From NCBI GenBank assembly GCA_947095585.1, contig OX352763.1, positions 42,334,010 through 42,398,009 on the forward strand: 64,000 nucleotides of DNA, written 5' to 3'. Positions within the stretch are counted from its first letter, which is position 1, and every line of letters begins with the position of its first letter. A model generated the notes under the pieces. The model was not told the DNA's origin, did not search any database, and saw only the letters and a program-made list of their open reading frames with translations. The DNA comes from Nephrocerus scutellatus. Taxonomy: Eukaryota; Arthropoda; Insecta; Diptera; Pipunculidae. Shown piece after piece: positions 12,360 to 24,482 of this stretch. The position numbers and the translations under genes are program-made.

Positions 12360-12755
12360 AAATTTCTAATCGGAGCTACAAATGTGTGCAAAGTTTAAAG
12401 ACAATAGGGTTAATTACAATCAAGACACCACCCAAACCGCCTCAAGACCCCACTGAAGACCCTCTCCACAACTCAATTCAATTAGAACCACATCAAACCT
12501 TGAAATAGTCTTAGAAAGTGTTGTCACGAAAGATGTTTGCAAAGTTTGAATAAAATCGGGTTACTTTTTAAAAGATGGGTTGTCGTTAGAGATAAACATG
12601 TGCGCAAAGTTTGAATAAAATCCGGTTAATTTTCAAAATAAATTAAATGGTCCTGAGGCTCGGTGATTTCCAAATTTTTACAGAAAGTGTTGTCATCGGA
12701 TATACACATGTGTTCAATGTTTTATAATACTATCGGGTTATCTTTGTAAAAACAT
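12360..12755 (+). repeat. Dispersed repeat family A, four tandem units
   Basis: The unit gtgttgtcatcggatataca, cacatgtgtgcaaagtttga, ataaaatcgggttaatttt recurs four times with different spacers. The first starts near 12363 with the family head ctaatcggagctacaaatgt. One unit carries the tcctgaggctcggtg block seen, reversed, at 4320 and 4605. The spacer at 12420-12520 is unrelated C/A-rich DNA. Confidence 0.75.
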
Positions 12756-12924
12756 ACATAGGGTGGCGTAAATGTTTTTGGAAATACTAGCGTTTTCCGA
12801 TGCAAATCTCTGTGTCGGTCCAAATGTTTAACATTTTTGGAGGTTGTGTTTCTCAAAAGTAATCTGTCAGTTCGCATCGCAACATTGTTTTTTATTTACT
12901 TGAAAAATTAGATTCAGTGAAAGA

Positions 12925-13302
12925 ATGGAATTATCGCGTGAAAATTTTCATGTGATGAAAGGGGCTAACTCAACAACGGTGCTTCGAATCACTTCATTCG
13001 TTTTTTGCCCACGAAGTACCATCCTTGGCTAGTGTTTATAATTGGTACAATGAATTTAAACGCGAACGACGTTCAATCAAAGACGAGCCTCGTGAAGGTC
13101 GTCCAAAAACAGCTGTTGTGCCAGAAAACATCGATGCTGTGAGAAAACTGATTGAAAGGGATCGTCATGTGACTTATCGGGAAATCGAAGCATGCCTAGG
13201 CATTAGTAACACCCGCGTATATACGATATTACATGGACACTTCAAGGTGCAGAAGCTATTTGCACGTTGGATTCCACATTTTTTGACCTTACAACAATTC
13301 TT
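12925..13302 (+). mobile_element. Mariner transposase N-terminus, truncated and frameshifted
   Basis: ATG at 12925 begins MELSRENFHVM, the start of a mariner transposase. A small deletion with a frameshift near 12958-12962 moves the frame, after which LTQQRCFESLHSF and PSLASVYNWYNEFKRER continue the first helix-turn-helix. DEPREGRPKTAVVPENIDAV, DRHVTYREIEACLGIS and the RWIPHFLTLQQ linker follow. Similarity stops near 13302, before the first catalytic Asp. The remaining ~340 bases of open frame to 13645 do not resemble a transposase. The piece keeps only DNA-binding regions and cannot transpose. The sequence agggtggcgtaaatgttttt near 12761 may be a decayed 5' terminal repeat. Confidence 0.85.
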
Positions 13303-15305
13303 CTTAGCAGTACTCTATTTCGAATCAGTGAATTCTATATTTACTGTATCAGATGATTGGCATTGTCTTAATCGAAATAAAGTGATTACTGAGATTTGTC
13401 TGAGATTTGTTAGCATTAAAGCTGACTTCTGTAGAATTAATCTCTTTATCATGTTGGCTAATATTCTTTTAGACTTTCATTCACACTTTCCTTTTTTTGG
13501 CCACTATGCAAAACATAATACCACAGAGGTTGGTTGCACTGCTAACAATGAAGAAAACGTACCTCCGCTGTGCTATGATAATTCCAAGCATAGGATTAAT
13601 TTTCATATGATTTGCATCAATTGGAAATACTTGTTCTCTCCATGATCGTTCATTTGGAATATTCGAAAAGGGTAAACTCTTCGCCAACTTGCGGCCATAT
13701 TTCTAGCTACACCCACTGGAACAACTGTTTTGCCTTCTACGCGGGTCTACATATAATGCGATTCTATTTATTCTGCTTCTGCATTTTCCATCTTAAAATT
13801 AAATGCCGAAAAAACCAGTTTTCTGCCGCTCACACACACTTACACACAAAAAGATACAAACAGAATTTAACTTAGACCTCACTCACCTACTGCTACTTAA
13901 TATGCGTTGGCTTACCTATCTAATAGTAATGCAGAGCTGAGCTGAAATTTGGGTTGGCCCGCAACGCGGAGTAGAGCAACCTGCTGCTTGTTGGTAGCGT
14001 CGCTTCGATTAACTCAATGACATTCGTTATTTAGAAATGTTAATAATTTCAATGAGAACCAAAGGCATTTTTTATAACGTGGGGTAAGCGCAGGCATTGA
14101 ACTTTTCAATAATACATTTCTTTGGATTAGAAAAATAACGTTCTATGAATTTTATTTCCCTTAGGATATTTACTTTCACATAATATTTACTACACTTTGA
14201 TTGAGATTCTGAAGAAAATTTATGATGGTAATCAGGTCTTTCGTGGAATCGGTTTGTTGCATCTTTATTGTTACTATTCTGGTGGTGGTTGAAATTTTTT
14301 TGTGAAATGCAAGGAGAAAATTTGCACCATCGCCAAACTCGTTGATAAAATAATAAAATTAATGGAAATTAGAGCAGCATTGCCAGATTTCACGATAAGC
14401 TGAGATTAATTTACAGAATCTGCATTAAGCAATTAATAATAATAAACTATAAAATCGTATAATATATAATAGTATATAAAAGGAAGCTCAACATGTTAAG
14501 AGCGCTGCAACTACTTGCATATTAACTCTGTGCCTTTATTATAGAAAACACAAAAGTCAGCCTCTAAGGCATTTATTATCGTTGAGAATCATGGGAGCAT
14601 GCGTTGTGATCACCTAATGACAATAAAAGAATAGAATTTACGACCGTCATTTTGTCGATGGACTTGCTTCGTGCAAGCTTTAATCAAAAGAAGCCGAGTA
14701 GCTAATTTGATTGACTGCCTTTATTTGCATGACATCCTTCTGTAGTCGAAACACGCCTAACTCGCAAGCAGAGTCGTTCTCTGCAAAGGCGTCATGGCAT
14801 TTCCGGTGCCCAGACGAAGAAGTTGAAGAACGAATCTGCAGCATCGCGTGGGAAAATGTGTCAATCAATGGGGTTAGAGAAAAAGCGCAAAAGTTCGTTA
14901 CTACGAAAAAAGAAATGTCATAGAGTCTCCCTGAATCCTGTTTTGAAAATTGTGTGCATTTTTTTTTCTCAAGTTGCGACAACCTTACTTTTTAATTGGG
15001 AAGTTTTGCACTGCTATCCAATTGCCTTCGACATATAACTGGACGAGTGCATAGAGTGGTTTTGTTTAAAATTTCACAAGTGCGGATAATAACGTTCTCA
15101 AATGTTTGATGTTCCTAAAGCTAGTTGTTATTCTTTTTTGGCTTTTTAACCGATGTCTGGTCGTGCGACTTTTCGCTGGAAGGCTCTCTCCACAACTTAA
15201 AGAGAGATTGTAAGGTCAGGAGTTTCATATTGAAATTGTGTTCAGTCTTCTTTTATACAAATTATAAATATGAATGATAAATTAAAAAAACAACCCATAA
15301 AAATG
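13303..15305. other. Spacer after the mariner break
   Basis: No gene recognised. The frame left open from the mariner piece runs to 13645 by chance. A TATAAAAGG at 14473-14481 has no clear initiator. A minus-strand GTGAGT donor-like site lies near 13885. Confidence 0.45.
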
Positions 15306-15338
15306 AAAATTTTTCTTGTAAATTCTCTAATCGGGGAT

Positions 15339-15493
<155 letters not shown>

Positions 15494-15640
15494 GTAAAAT
15501 ATTTGTATGGGAGCCCCCGACCCCGCGGTCCGTGGGGCCTCAAATTAATAGAAAGTATTGTCTTGGGAGATATACATGTGTGCAAAATTTCAATACAATC
15601 GGGCTGTAGGAAGTGGCTTAAAAATTGATCACAAGATTTG

Positions 15641-15665
15641 GCCAGCCAGCCAGCCAGCCAGCCAA

Positions 15666-15700
<35 letters not shown>
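15641..15700. repeat. GCCA tetranucleotide microsatellite
   Basis: About 15 units of GCCA with one GCCAACCA variant. The other family A copies carry only one to two CCAGC units at this place, so the expansion is local. Confidence 0.95.
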
Positions 15701-15777
15701 CGGGCAAGTGAAGTTAATATAGAGAATTTAAAAAGAGTAAAACGTTATGTTTATTACGCATTTTCTGGAGAAATTTG

Positions 15778-15910
15778 ACCTCAAACGTCACGTTTCGCGT
15801 GTGGCACGTGTGATGTTTTGAAACCGCGCCATTTTCTCGTTTTTTTATGTCTTTTTTAACCACCTTTCGCACGACGTATAGGGCTGACATTTTGCGAGCG
15901 GTTAAACGTC
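15778..15910 (+). repeat. Dispersed repeat family B, one copy
   Basis: It contains cacgtttcgcgtgtggcacg, a gaaaccgcgccattttctcg block, a T run, and accacctttcgcacgacgta followed by gggctgacattttgcgagcg. The same blocks occur twice in tandem at 62598-62885 and reversed at 22396-22590. Confidence 0.7.
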
Positions 15911-17538
15911 AGTTAATTTTTTCTTTTATTTTCATTTAAAAAAATTCAGTCATTGCTTCCACTTATTACGATATTTCCAGTTGGCCATCAAAAAATCTTG
16001 TCTTGTGATATCTAACTCTGTTAGTAAAAACCTTCTCGTTAATACGAGAAACAAAATTTATGTTTGTAATCCTTTTAGCTTTATGTCTGACTTCTTGTGT
16101 TGCTACAGAAGTTTTCATCTGTCTACCTTAAAAATGCCTCTGCATTCTTTGGATGTTGGCCAAGAGAAAGAAAAAACTAGTGAATCAATAATTTGGGGAT
16201 TAAATTGAAGAAAATTTTTCGTTAAATGTCGAATTTCGATTTGAGTATGGAAAATCGTTATCGTCACCATGTAAAGAAAATGATGATGTTGATGGACACC
16301 TCACAAAACACCACAAACGCAGATGATGATGATGCGTATTTAGTAGAATTACATTCATACTGTCCCGCCGTTCCAACATCTCCCAATGGTTTATTTTGAG
16401 TGCTTAAAGATATGCGCAACATAAACAATAAACATAAAAAATTTTAACAGACGGATTTACCGAGTGGTGGTCGCGTGGGCGTTTAAGTACAAGTGGCCTG
16501 CTCTCAAGTAATGCTTTTTGTTGTCGTCTCGATCGTTTTCTTGTTAATAAGTTAAACAAATGCAAGAAACAAGTTTCGTCGTATCATTTTATGAGCCGCG
16601 ATTGAATGTAAAGAAGAAATAAGCGTACAATGCCAGAGCGTGTGGCGCACACTTATCGCCATTTGATGGTTTTATTATTCAAGCCCACTTTGGAGGGACG
16701 CCAGCCGATCCATCGATCGTCGAACAGCAACAAACATTCCTGGATAAAAAGTCATCGGAGATTTCTCTTCGCGCACGCAACTTCATCTCACTCGGCTTTA
16801 TGCCAAATGAAATTTTGTATATAGAGTTAATGCGACACCGATTTAAATCATAAGTTATCTGATTAGAAAAAAGAGCACAAATCTGCGAAACAAGTTCTTC
16901 TGTGTGTGTATTAACTTGCTAAAATAATATAAATATATGTACCAAATAGATATTTGCTACAATTCTAAATAATACGACGATAACATCTGCTTTCTAATCT
17001 ATCGATTTGTAGTGATTCGAACTAAAGACATCACAGATTCATTTGACATTAATTTTAATTAATTCACTGGCGAAACTAGTTCACTACCACCAGCACATTA
17101 ATGCTAAATTATATGCTTTGTCAAAAAAGCTTACTTAAGTTTATTTAGTCTGAATTTAATGGATTTTTGGTAGTTGCTAATGCTTAAGGAGAAGAGGATC
17201 TGGAGATTTGGTGTTAATGCTTATCTCCTGCTTATTGTTTTTTTTTTTGACTTACTGTTTGCTACTCTTCGTCTAAGCAATGGAGTTTGAATTTTCGAGC
17301 CGACAAAATGTAAAATTCATTTTCAATTATTTCGTAAAAATAAAAACCGCCCGTTATACCACTAAATGGGCCCATAGTTTGCATTATTAAATTACATGTC
17401 CATTTTGTTACACTGAAAATATTTCTACATAGTTTTATGGTATTCCAAATTTTGAGAATAGTTTAAACATATCATGATTTTGGAGTAAAAACTCCACTGC
17501 TTCTTAAATAATGCCTTTGAGTTTATGTCTCTGCGATC
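15911..17538. other. Spacer, nothing recognised
   Basis: A few GATGAT runs (16280-16335) and short frames only. No coding, RNA or mobile-element signal was seen. Confidence 0.5.
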
Positions 17539-17595
17539 ATTCACACTCACACTCACACTCACACTCACACTCACACTCACACTCACACTCACACT
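17539..17595. repeat. CACACT hexanucleotide microsatellite
   Basis: About nine consecutive units of CACACT, starting after gatcatt and ending at cactaacttc. Confidence 0.95.
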
Positions 17596-19990
17596 AACTT
17601 CCACACTTTGAACAATTTATTTCAAGTAGTAATTTTAAATTTATTATAATTGGATGTAAGCCTTCCTCAATGTTTTTCATGTTGTTTTGTCGTTGGCTAT
17701 TCTTTCTAGGTAGCTAGCTAATTTTTGGAATGTTGTCTCTCCAACGTTTAAGCTGTATGTTTCTATATTAAGGAACTTCTAAGAATGTGGTCTTTTGCCC
17801 GGGGCATTGGTGCCTCGGTGTATTATCATAATAATCTCTCCGTTGACAGTGCACTGGCTTTATCTAAAGGAGAAGGAGAAGTGTACGGAGCAACTGAGTG
17901 TCTGAAGCACGAAACGTATTTCTCGTTCAGTAAAAACTCGAACAAATTTTGTAGACAAAATAAGCAACTCTTTGCAGTCAACTACATATATGTAACAGAA
18001 TTCATATTTATATTATTCGCTAGAAATTAAGTATTTTCAGGATGAAGGTCCTCTCGGAAGATGAAATCAACAACAAACATCGTTACTTCTAAGGCCAATG
18101 TGAAAGAAAACTTTAGTTATTTTTTATTTATTGCCCTTTTCCATGCTTGCAATATATATCTATTTTCACGTATTGCTATTTGTGGTGATTTTAAGCCTAC
18201 GTTCTACGTATAAGATTAGTCTAGAATGCAGACTGGCCTTTTAAGGAAAATCCAAACGCGTATTATGTTTTTGTTTGTTCGTTGTGTTGGTGTTGTGTTG
18301 AGATTGCAAGTCCTTGAACTTTTACATTCAGACTTAGATACTTCATCGTTATTGTGGATAAGTGAATGGCGGAGTAATTGCTTCCAATATTATTGTCATT
18401 GATGGGCGATTTCTCACTTTTCTAGGTGCAATGCTCAATAGAAGACGTCCACCGTCAACCGTCTTGCGATCACTGCACATAAACAGTCGTCAGCCTCAAA
18501 TGCATTTTACAAAGTTTGATATTGCACAATATGCGCACACACATAGGCAGTCACATTCTACAACCAACCAACAGACTGTTCAAGGATGATGGAATTAATT
18601 CCAAATATGACTGTCAATCGCAGTAGAAAAAGCTTTTGTCGTGCACTGTGGCATCAGTCTAGAAATTAGGTCACCACAAAAAATGACACATGTTCGATGG
18701 TTGTATGGCTAAGTTACACCTTCTTCCCAAAGTCCGCTTTCTGCACTCTGTTACAGTTGTTACTGCAACTGCTCGTCGCTGTTGCTAGTTACTTTTCATT
18801 TCATCTGCTGACTTTTGACTTTTAAGTGACTGTAGACAAAGTGCAGAGCTGCCAACTGTAAGCCGACAGCCACTGCTTGACTTGACTTTTATTTGGCCAG
18901 CAAAAAAATGAAAGACCAAAAACCCAGCCTTTGTTGGAGGCGCAGCACGATAGCAGCTAATTTCGGAGCACTACTGACGGCCGAAGTGTTCTCCTCCTCT
19001 CCGTAGCGGGAACAGAGTTAACAAGTTGGCTTTTGCAACAACTTCAATATTATCTCTGATGCACGTACGTACAAATAGTGCAGCAATCCCACATCAACTG
19101 CCGCAGCATAAATATCCCCGACCCCGATTCCATTCGAAGTGATCTTTTGCGAAAACCACAGAAAAATTCATCACACATATGAGAGCGAACGAAATGTCCA
19201 AACACCGCAATACCAGACACACTTATTAGACCAACAGTTGACTCCCATTTGCGCTAAGATGGGGCCAGAGTATGTGTTGAATGCAGATCTATCCGCTATA
19301 GATCGAGTTGCGCGATAACTGAAGCTAATTTGCGTTGCGAACACACATTTTATGGGAGCTCGTTGAGTCGATAAATTTTATGACAAAATCTCAAAAGAAT
19401 ATCATAATTAATTTTGTTGTTTTTTTAAAAAAAATATATAGAACTGCACAAGTCTTCTCTGAGTGAACTTAGAAATGTGTGAACGTCTAAGCTTCATCAT
19501 CCGCAACGCTTCTCGACTTATGCGCATACTGTGCCCACTCTGATCGCGGCCTTATGTCGTGCGATTTAAATTGTTTTTTTTTACTACGAACGACAACGCG
19601 CCCGAAGCGACCGTAGCATCAGTGCAAAAAGGCAAGTGGGCCCATACGAGTATACCAGTTTCCAGTTTCTAATCGAACAAGCCATGTTAGGTAATCGGAC
19701 GGCGCCAGCGGCGCGCGCAAATCTATTCAGGCCATAACATTTTTTTATTTCTCCTTCTTCTGCTGATTGGGTTGATCGTTTTGTTTTATCTTTAAGTTGT
19801 TGTTCTTGTTGTTGTTGTTGTTGTTTTTGTAGTAAACTCAGTAATAATATTGTTATTAAACAGTATGGTGTGTGGATCCCAAGGTGCTTTTTCTCTCGTT
19901 GTACGAGATTGGTTCCCAGCAGCGCAGTAGCTCAACGGAGGTAATTCGCATTTTCAAACGGTTGCATTGCGCCGGCGCCACGCGTTACAA
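17596..19990. other. Spacer with unique-looking, GC-variable DNA
   Basis: No gene recognised. From about 18.7 kb the sequence becomes more complex and repeat-poor, with a GC-rich patch at 19700-19725. A GTTGTT run lies at 19797-19832. This could be regulatory DNA ahead of the promoter-like site at 19996. Confidence 0.4.
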
Positions 19991-19995
19991 ATTTA

Positions 19996-20078
19996 TATAA
20001 AAGGAATTACGGCAGTTGAATTGATGATGAAATACTCGCAAGTTTGCCAAGAATTTTTCAACTGTTATAAGATTGTGT
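19996..20078 (+). promoter_or_regulatory. Candidate TATA promoter and short first exon
   Basis: A strong TATAAAAGG lies at 19996-20004. About 30 bases downstream begins a short segment with two overlapping ATGs (20023 and 20026). A GTAAGTATG splice donor has its GT at 20077-20078. The arrangement of TATA, about 30 bases, short exon and consensus donor is what a plus-strand insect transcript start would look like. A GC-rich block precedes it. No initiator matching the TCAGT consensus sits at the expected place, and no downstream exon can be identified. Confidence 0.3.
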
Positions 20079-22202
20079 AAGTATGAGTATTTCTGCTTTT
20101 GAATGAGAAGTGAAGCTAACTAAATGCAGACGCATCTTCGGCGCTGTGAAAGAATAAGAGGTGTCACATGGATATGAAAAGTGAATGACTTGTTCGACAT
20201 TCGCATTAGCATTATCTCACAGGCAATGGGACGCGCATCTCATTTAAACAGAAGTCTGGCTAAAGAGCCACCGCCTCAACGACGCACAGTGAAACCATAA
20301 AATATATAAATTATTTTTTGGTTTTGATTCTGCATTCCTTGGTTTTAGCAAAACGATTCTAAGACATCGTACGAAGACCACAAGAAGACGATTCCAAGAA
20401 ATTGTGGTTTCTACAGACACTGCCAACAAGGAACTGCTGATGCGACCCAAGCAACTCGAGAGGCAACATAGTAAAAAATTTAGGTTTACAGCCGCAAACT
20501 TTGTCGTCGTTGTCATCATCGTTGTCGCGCCGTCATGATTATCATCATCATCTTGTTGTTCTTCTTCTTCTTCTTCAGCTTCAGTGTTCTCAAATGTCTC
20601 AATGTTCGACAGCCTTGATACAGCACAACTCCAAGGAGGTGTCAAAAGCCTCCCGGACCAAAGCATAATATAGCTGCAATCATTAACACGATTGGTAGAG
20701 CTGCTGATGCTCGTACGTGTCTTCATCGAGCAAATTCAAAGTTCTCGTCACTTGGTTCATTCATTCAATAATTCATTCAATCAAAACCTTCCCATACGAA
20801 GAATAGCCACACAAGAGAATGCGGGTAGTATCTCTCCGCGTACAACCGCAATGGCAAGAAGACATCTCCTTTTTCTCGTATAAGTATTGCGGATTGCAGA
20901 AATGGAATCCTTACACTCTACGACGATATTACTCCTTGAGTGAGGTGCTCTTTAGCTTCGGGGTAGATTGCTGCTGATGTAGCCTTATTTAGGAGCAAGT
21001 CGTTGAAGTGTCTGATGATGCGAATGTGCGCAGCATAAATAGTTTGTACCTCTACGTATCTTGCTTGTAGAGTCCTTCATAAATGTTGATTTTCTGCATA
21101 ATAAGCTAAACACATGCTACATGCATATTCGTCGTATACAAGGGTAACATAAAATCAAACTGAAGATGCGGTAATGACGACGGTGACGACGGCAGCCGAC
21201 TGGATCTAACGCACTGTGGTCTGGGACGCCTCGGTTCGAATAAAGCGAAGTGGCAATCGGAGCAACTACTGCTATGGTCGGTCTGTCTGCACTTTGAGAA
21301 GCTGATAGTAATGATGATGAGTGCACTGCATTAAGTTTTATATTTATGCTGCACCACAATAACGCAAGTCTCTCTTCATCAGTCATAAGCCCAGGGTCGG
21401 AAGGGGTACTCCTCGGATTGCTGAAAATGCAAATCAATGCCCACATTGGCTGTGTACGATTAGTAAATGGCAACGGTCGTACGAGGGCATGAAGGAAGAG
21501 CATAATACGACCAAAGGAAGAGGAAATGAAAATATTTTTTTTTTTATTTTGTGAATATAATTCACAAGTGATGTTTGCTGAAGTAAAAAGTTTCATGTAT
21601 AGGTTTTGAGCACAAGTTTCGCTGTCTGAAGTTCATCACTATTAATTCTTCGAGTAAGTTGTTTCTAATTCGCAAATGATGTAGAGTAATTATTAGCGTA
21701 CCCTTTTTTAGGGTGGGGGGAGTAGGAAAATGCCTTTTATGCGAGGAGAAACACCAAGTTGAACTCCAGATTACACTGACAGTGGGCAACCACGCATTTT
21801 ACTAAAAACATCTTTTACAGAAGCAGCAGTAAGATAAATCAGATTCATTCTTTTTCATGACCAACGAACTGATCTCTTACTTATAATTAAATAATAAAAA
21901 CTATTTAATAGCCTTTTGCATTGGGTCTTCCAAGTACAGTGGCATAAAAATGGCGCGCTTATGCCCTAATTGAGGCTTTCGCAAGTGTCGCGATTATCAC
22001 CGCTCAACCAACCAAACAATACTCCTGAGCAAATTGACGGCTCTTAAAAGGATACGTAATCAGAAATAAGTCTGATTGTGTTTAATGTTGGCGTTTTCAA
22101 GCAACTTTTGCCTTCCGCTCCTAAAACGTAAACTCCAAACGCAAAGCGCAATCTCTGTGCTTTGATAAATTTCGAGAATTAAGTCTAAATAAGGACAATT
22201 TT
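20079..22202. other. Spacer, long frames judged chance
   Basis: Two minus-strand frames of about 160 codons (20244-20726 and 21117-21596) overlap here. The first contains CTT/CAT/GTT trinucleotide runs read as acidic repeats, and neither has a recognisable domain. No repeat family member was found. Confidence 0.45.
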
Positions 22203-22395
22203 AGTGGGCGCCGTGGCTCAGTAGAAATGAGCATGGCTACTGAGCAGGAGGTTCGTGGTTCGAATCCCAGTAACACCAAAAGTATTTTTCACGGTGTCCC
22301 ACCTCTCGCGAATGCCTGATAAACGTTCCGAGAGTAATAACTTGTCACGGGAAGCTTCTCAATTCGTCGTTCGGATCCGGCATTAAATTGTAGGG
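22203..22395 (+). mobile_element. tRNA-derived SINE, 3'-truncated copy
   Basis: The head resembles a tRNA gene. Box A is TGGCTCAGTAG at 22214-22224 and box B is GGTTCGAATCC at 22257-22267, the standard internal RNA polymerase III promoter. The body follows: caccaaaagtatttttcacg, gtcccacctctcgcgaatgc, gagagtaataacttgtcacg and ggcattaaattgtagg. It stops at 22395 where a family B repeat begins, so about 100 bases of 3' body and tail are missing. The head is the subtype with ctactgagcaggagg. Confidence 0.92.
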
Positions 22396-22590
22396 TGCTT
22401 AGAAAAGCTAAGCTCTCTAAGAGGTGCGATAATTCCACAAAATGGACCTTAAAAAAGTTGAAAATCCAACGTGTCACACGCGCCACACGCATCGCACACA
22501 TCGTACGTTCTAAACGCGTCGTACGAGTCACAAGAATCACTCGCGTCGCACGATTCACACGTGGCACGTGCCAAACGCAACTAGCAACTG
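22396..22590 (-). repeat. Dispersed repeat family B, reversed copy
   Basis: On the minus strand it reads as a run of CGTGTGRCGCG-like words (gatgcgtgtggcgcgtgtga). Near 22400 it reaches an agagagctta block corresponding to the agagagctg block at 62618. Read in frame, the run gives a Thr/Arg/Val-rich peptide, which is an effect of the repeat and not a gene. Confidence 0.6.
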
Positions 22591-24149
22591 GCGGTACAGA
22601 AAACTTCAGCTCTCTAGTTCGTGTGAAGGTTGGTTAAAAGGGAACTCAAAGAAGTCGAATCGAAACAAACAGACAAACAAGGGTCAAGTAAAGTAAAATA
22701 AAAGTTTTAAAAATGGTTCTTCCAATGAAATTTTCTAAACTAGCAATTTAGATTCTTTACCATTTGAAGCACAGATCTTTCTATGTGTGTGTGTAGAGCT
22801 GGAGCTTCTGCCAGATGGGCACTTACCTATTAATTCAGTTTTATTGGCTGCATTGATTGTCCAGCGCTCAGTTTGATTCACTCTCCTTTGAATCCAAGTC
22901 AAAGTTAAGGTCAAATTATGTTAATATCGAACTCTCCTTTATTGAATTCATAAAATGGGGTACAAACAAACATTTTTTTTGTATTTTGTTGTGTTGTGCT
23001 GTGTTGTGATATAGCTCACTCAAAAAACAACTGCTACAGCAGGGGGCCAAACGGAACTCACTTAACACTGCTAAGGCCTACCTGTCAGCCAGACTGGCAG
23101 TCAACCGGCTGACGAACAGATCCAAAATGTATTTAATACTTGTAATTATGTATGCAGAGATAGTCAAGCATTGTACGAAAAGAACGAGCTTCAGGGTTGG
23201 TAAATCATTTATGGATATTATACAATATATGGAAGCAATTCACCCAGTCGCCGGCTTGCGTGTCCGTCTACGGATCGGATTAGGATAAGCCTCTTCGTGA
23301 AGAGTGTCCTTTCTTTTTGGCTTTGAACCACAGCTAAAACAGTCCAACCTGCCATATCGCGTGCGTCTTCTCATGTTGTTCGGTTGGTTCCTTTTATATT
23401 CTTTTCCTTCTGAGATTGTTTATGATATACGAGTATGTATCTACTCCGCGTGCATAATACGAGTATCTTTATCCAATAAACCTAAGAGGTTCGTTTTACA
23501 TGCCATTAGCATTCATTCAAAATATCAACAACAACAGCAACAACAATACAACATGTTACAAGTTCAGATCTGGGCTCGTCTCGTTTCGTGCGCTGTACTC
23601 TGGTAATGTTAGGTTATGTTAATATCTTATGTGCGAGGTTGCATTTAAATTACATTTTTCCTTCTTTTTGACTTTCCCATATATGATTTGTGCGTCGATT
23701 GTTGGGTTTTCAATGAGTGTGTGAGAATGCATTGAATCTTCCCAAAATGCAAATGAAAATGCGTATGACGGCAGCTCATGGAGGCTTTTGAAGTGACAGA
23801 CACGAGTGGCCTTTGTTAGTTGGAGATTAGGATGATTGCTGATAGGAATCTAATTACAGAATAAAAAGGTTACTTCCATCAACGCCAATCAGATGGTTTC
23901 AGTTGTAAGAGAAAAGACACCACGAGTCTTTGAGTCTTTAAAATGTGCCGAAGCTAACTGGGAAATACGAACCTTCAAAGGCATTAACAAGCTGTATAAT
24001 GTTAAAAATAATTTATCTTTTTTAAGTTACTGTGTAAGTGACACTCATCGCCGTTTCTTACAGCAGTCTATGAATAATTGGCTTTCAATTAGGCGATGAT
24101 TCTAGCGCATTTATTGTAAAGCTGTTGGTTTCGAATTTTCTTGTAGTAT
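22591..24149. other. Spacer, nothing recognised
   Basis: A GTGTT run at 22990-23010, a CAA run at 23525-23550 and two TACGAGTA words at 23428 and 23458. No gene or element was recognised. Confidence 0.5.
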
Positions 24150-24482
24150 AAGACTGTCATTTAGCTATCTCGGGTTAACTGTAGCAGCCGATAACATAAT
24201 GGAACCAGAAATAAACGCACGGTTGCTTAAAGCCAACAAAGCCTACTATACTTGGGTGCTTAGCAAAAAGAATTTCGACCTCTTAGCCGCGTTCGAGAGT
24301 ATAGTCTTACGGAGAATTGTTGGCCCCGTATGTGAGGAAGGACGATTCCGGAGACTCTATAAGGATGAGATCTACGAGCGCTACCGCGATGTCCACATCG
24401 TGAAGGGAATTAAGCTCGGTAGGCTCCGGTGGGCAGGACACCAAGCTCGCATGAGCAAAGATGATCTTGCTCGGAAACTCCT
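24150..24482 (+). mobile_element. C-terminal RT fragment of a craft/RTE-like retrotransposon
   Basis: The frame reads FSYLGLTVAADN, EPEINARLLKANKAYY, then after an internal deletion LAAFESIVLRRIVGPVCEEG, YERYRDVHIVKGIKLGRLRW and AGHQARMSKDDLARK. These are the thumb and C-terminal motifs of the endonuclease/RT of craft/RTE-like elements, where LRRIxGP and RLRWAGHxxRM are diagnostic. The stretch between the LKANKAYY and LAAFE blocks, about 45 codons in intact relatives, is lost. Its right end fuses to a different element at 24482. Confidence 0.8.

Noticed and set aside
13025..13645. A 206-codon frame as an intact mariner-related gene
   Set aside because: Only the first ~90 codons match a transposase. 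The true start lies upstream in another frame and the rest is unrelated open DNA.
20244..20726. A 160-codon minus-strand frame with acidic repeats
   Set aside because: The repeats come from CTT, CAT and GTT runs, and no domain or splice signal supports it.
21117..21596. A 159-codon minus-strand frame
   Set aside because: No recognisable motif and no gene-like context.
22203..22275. A tRNA gene, because of good box A and box B sequences
   Set aside because: No acceptor stem pairing was evident, and the same head with a 200-base body occurs at other sites, which marks it as a SINE.
22440..22590. An Arg/Thr/Val-repeat protein or a CRISPR-like array
   Set aside because: The units are irregular 9-12 base words of a dispersed repeat, with no equal spacers.
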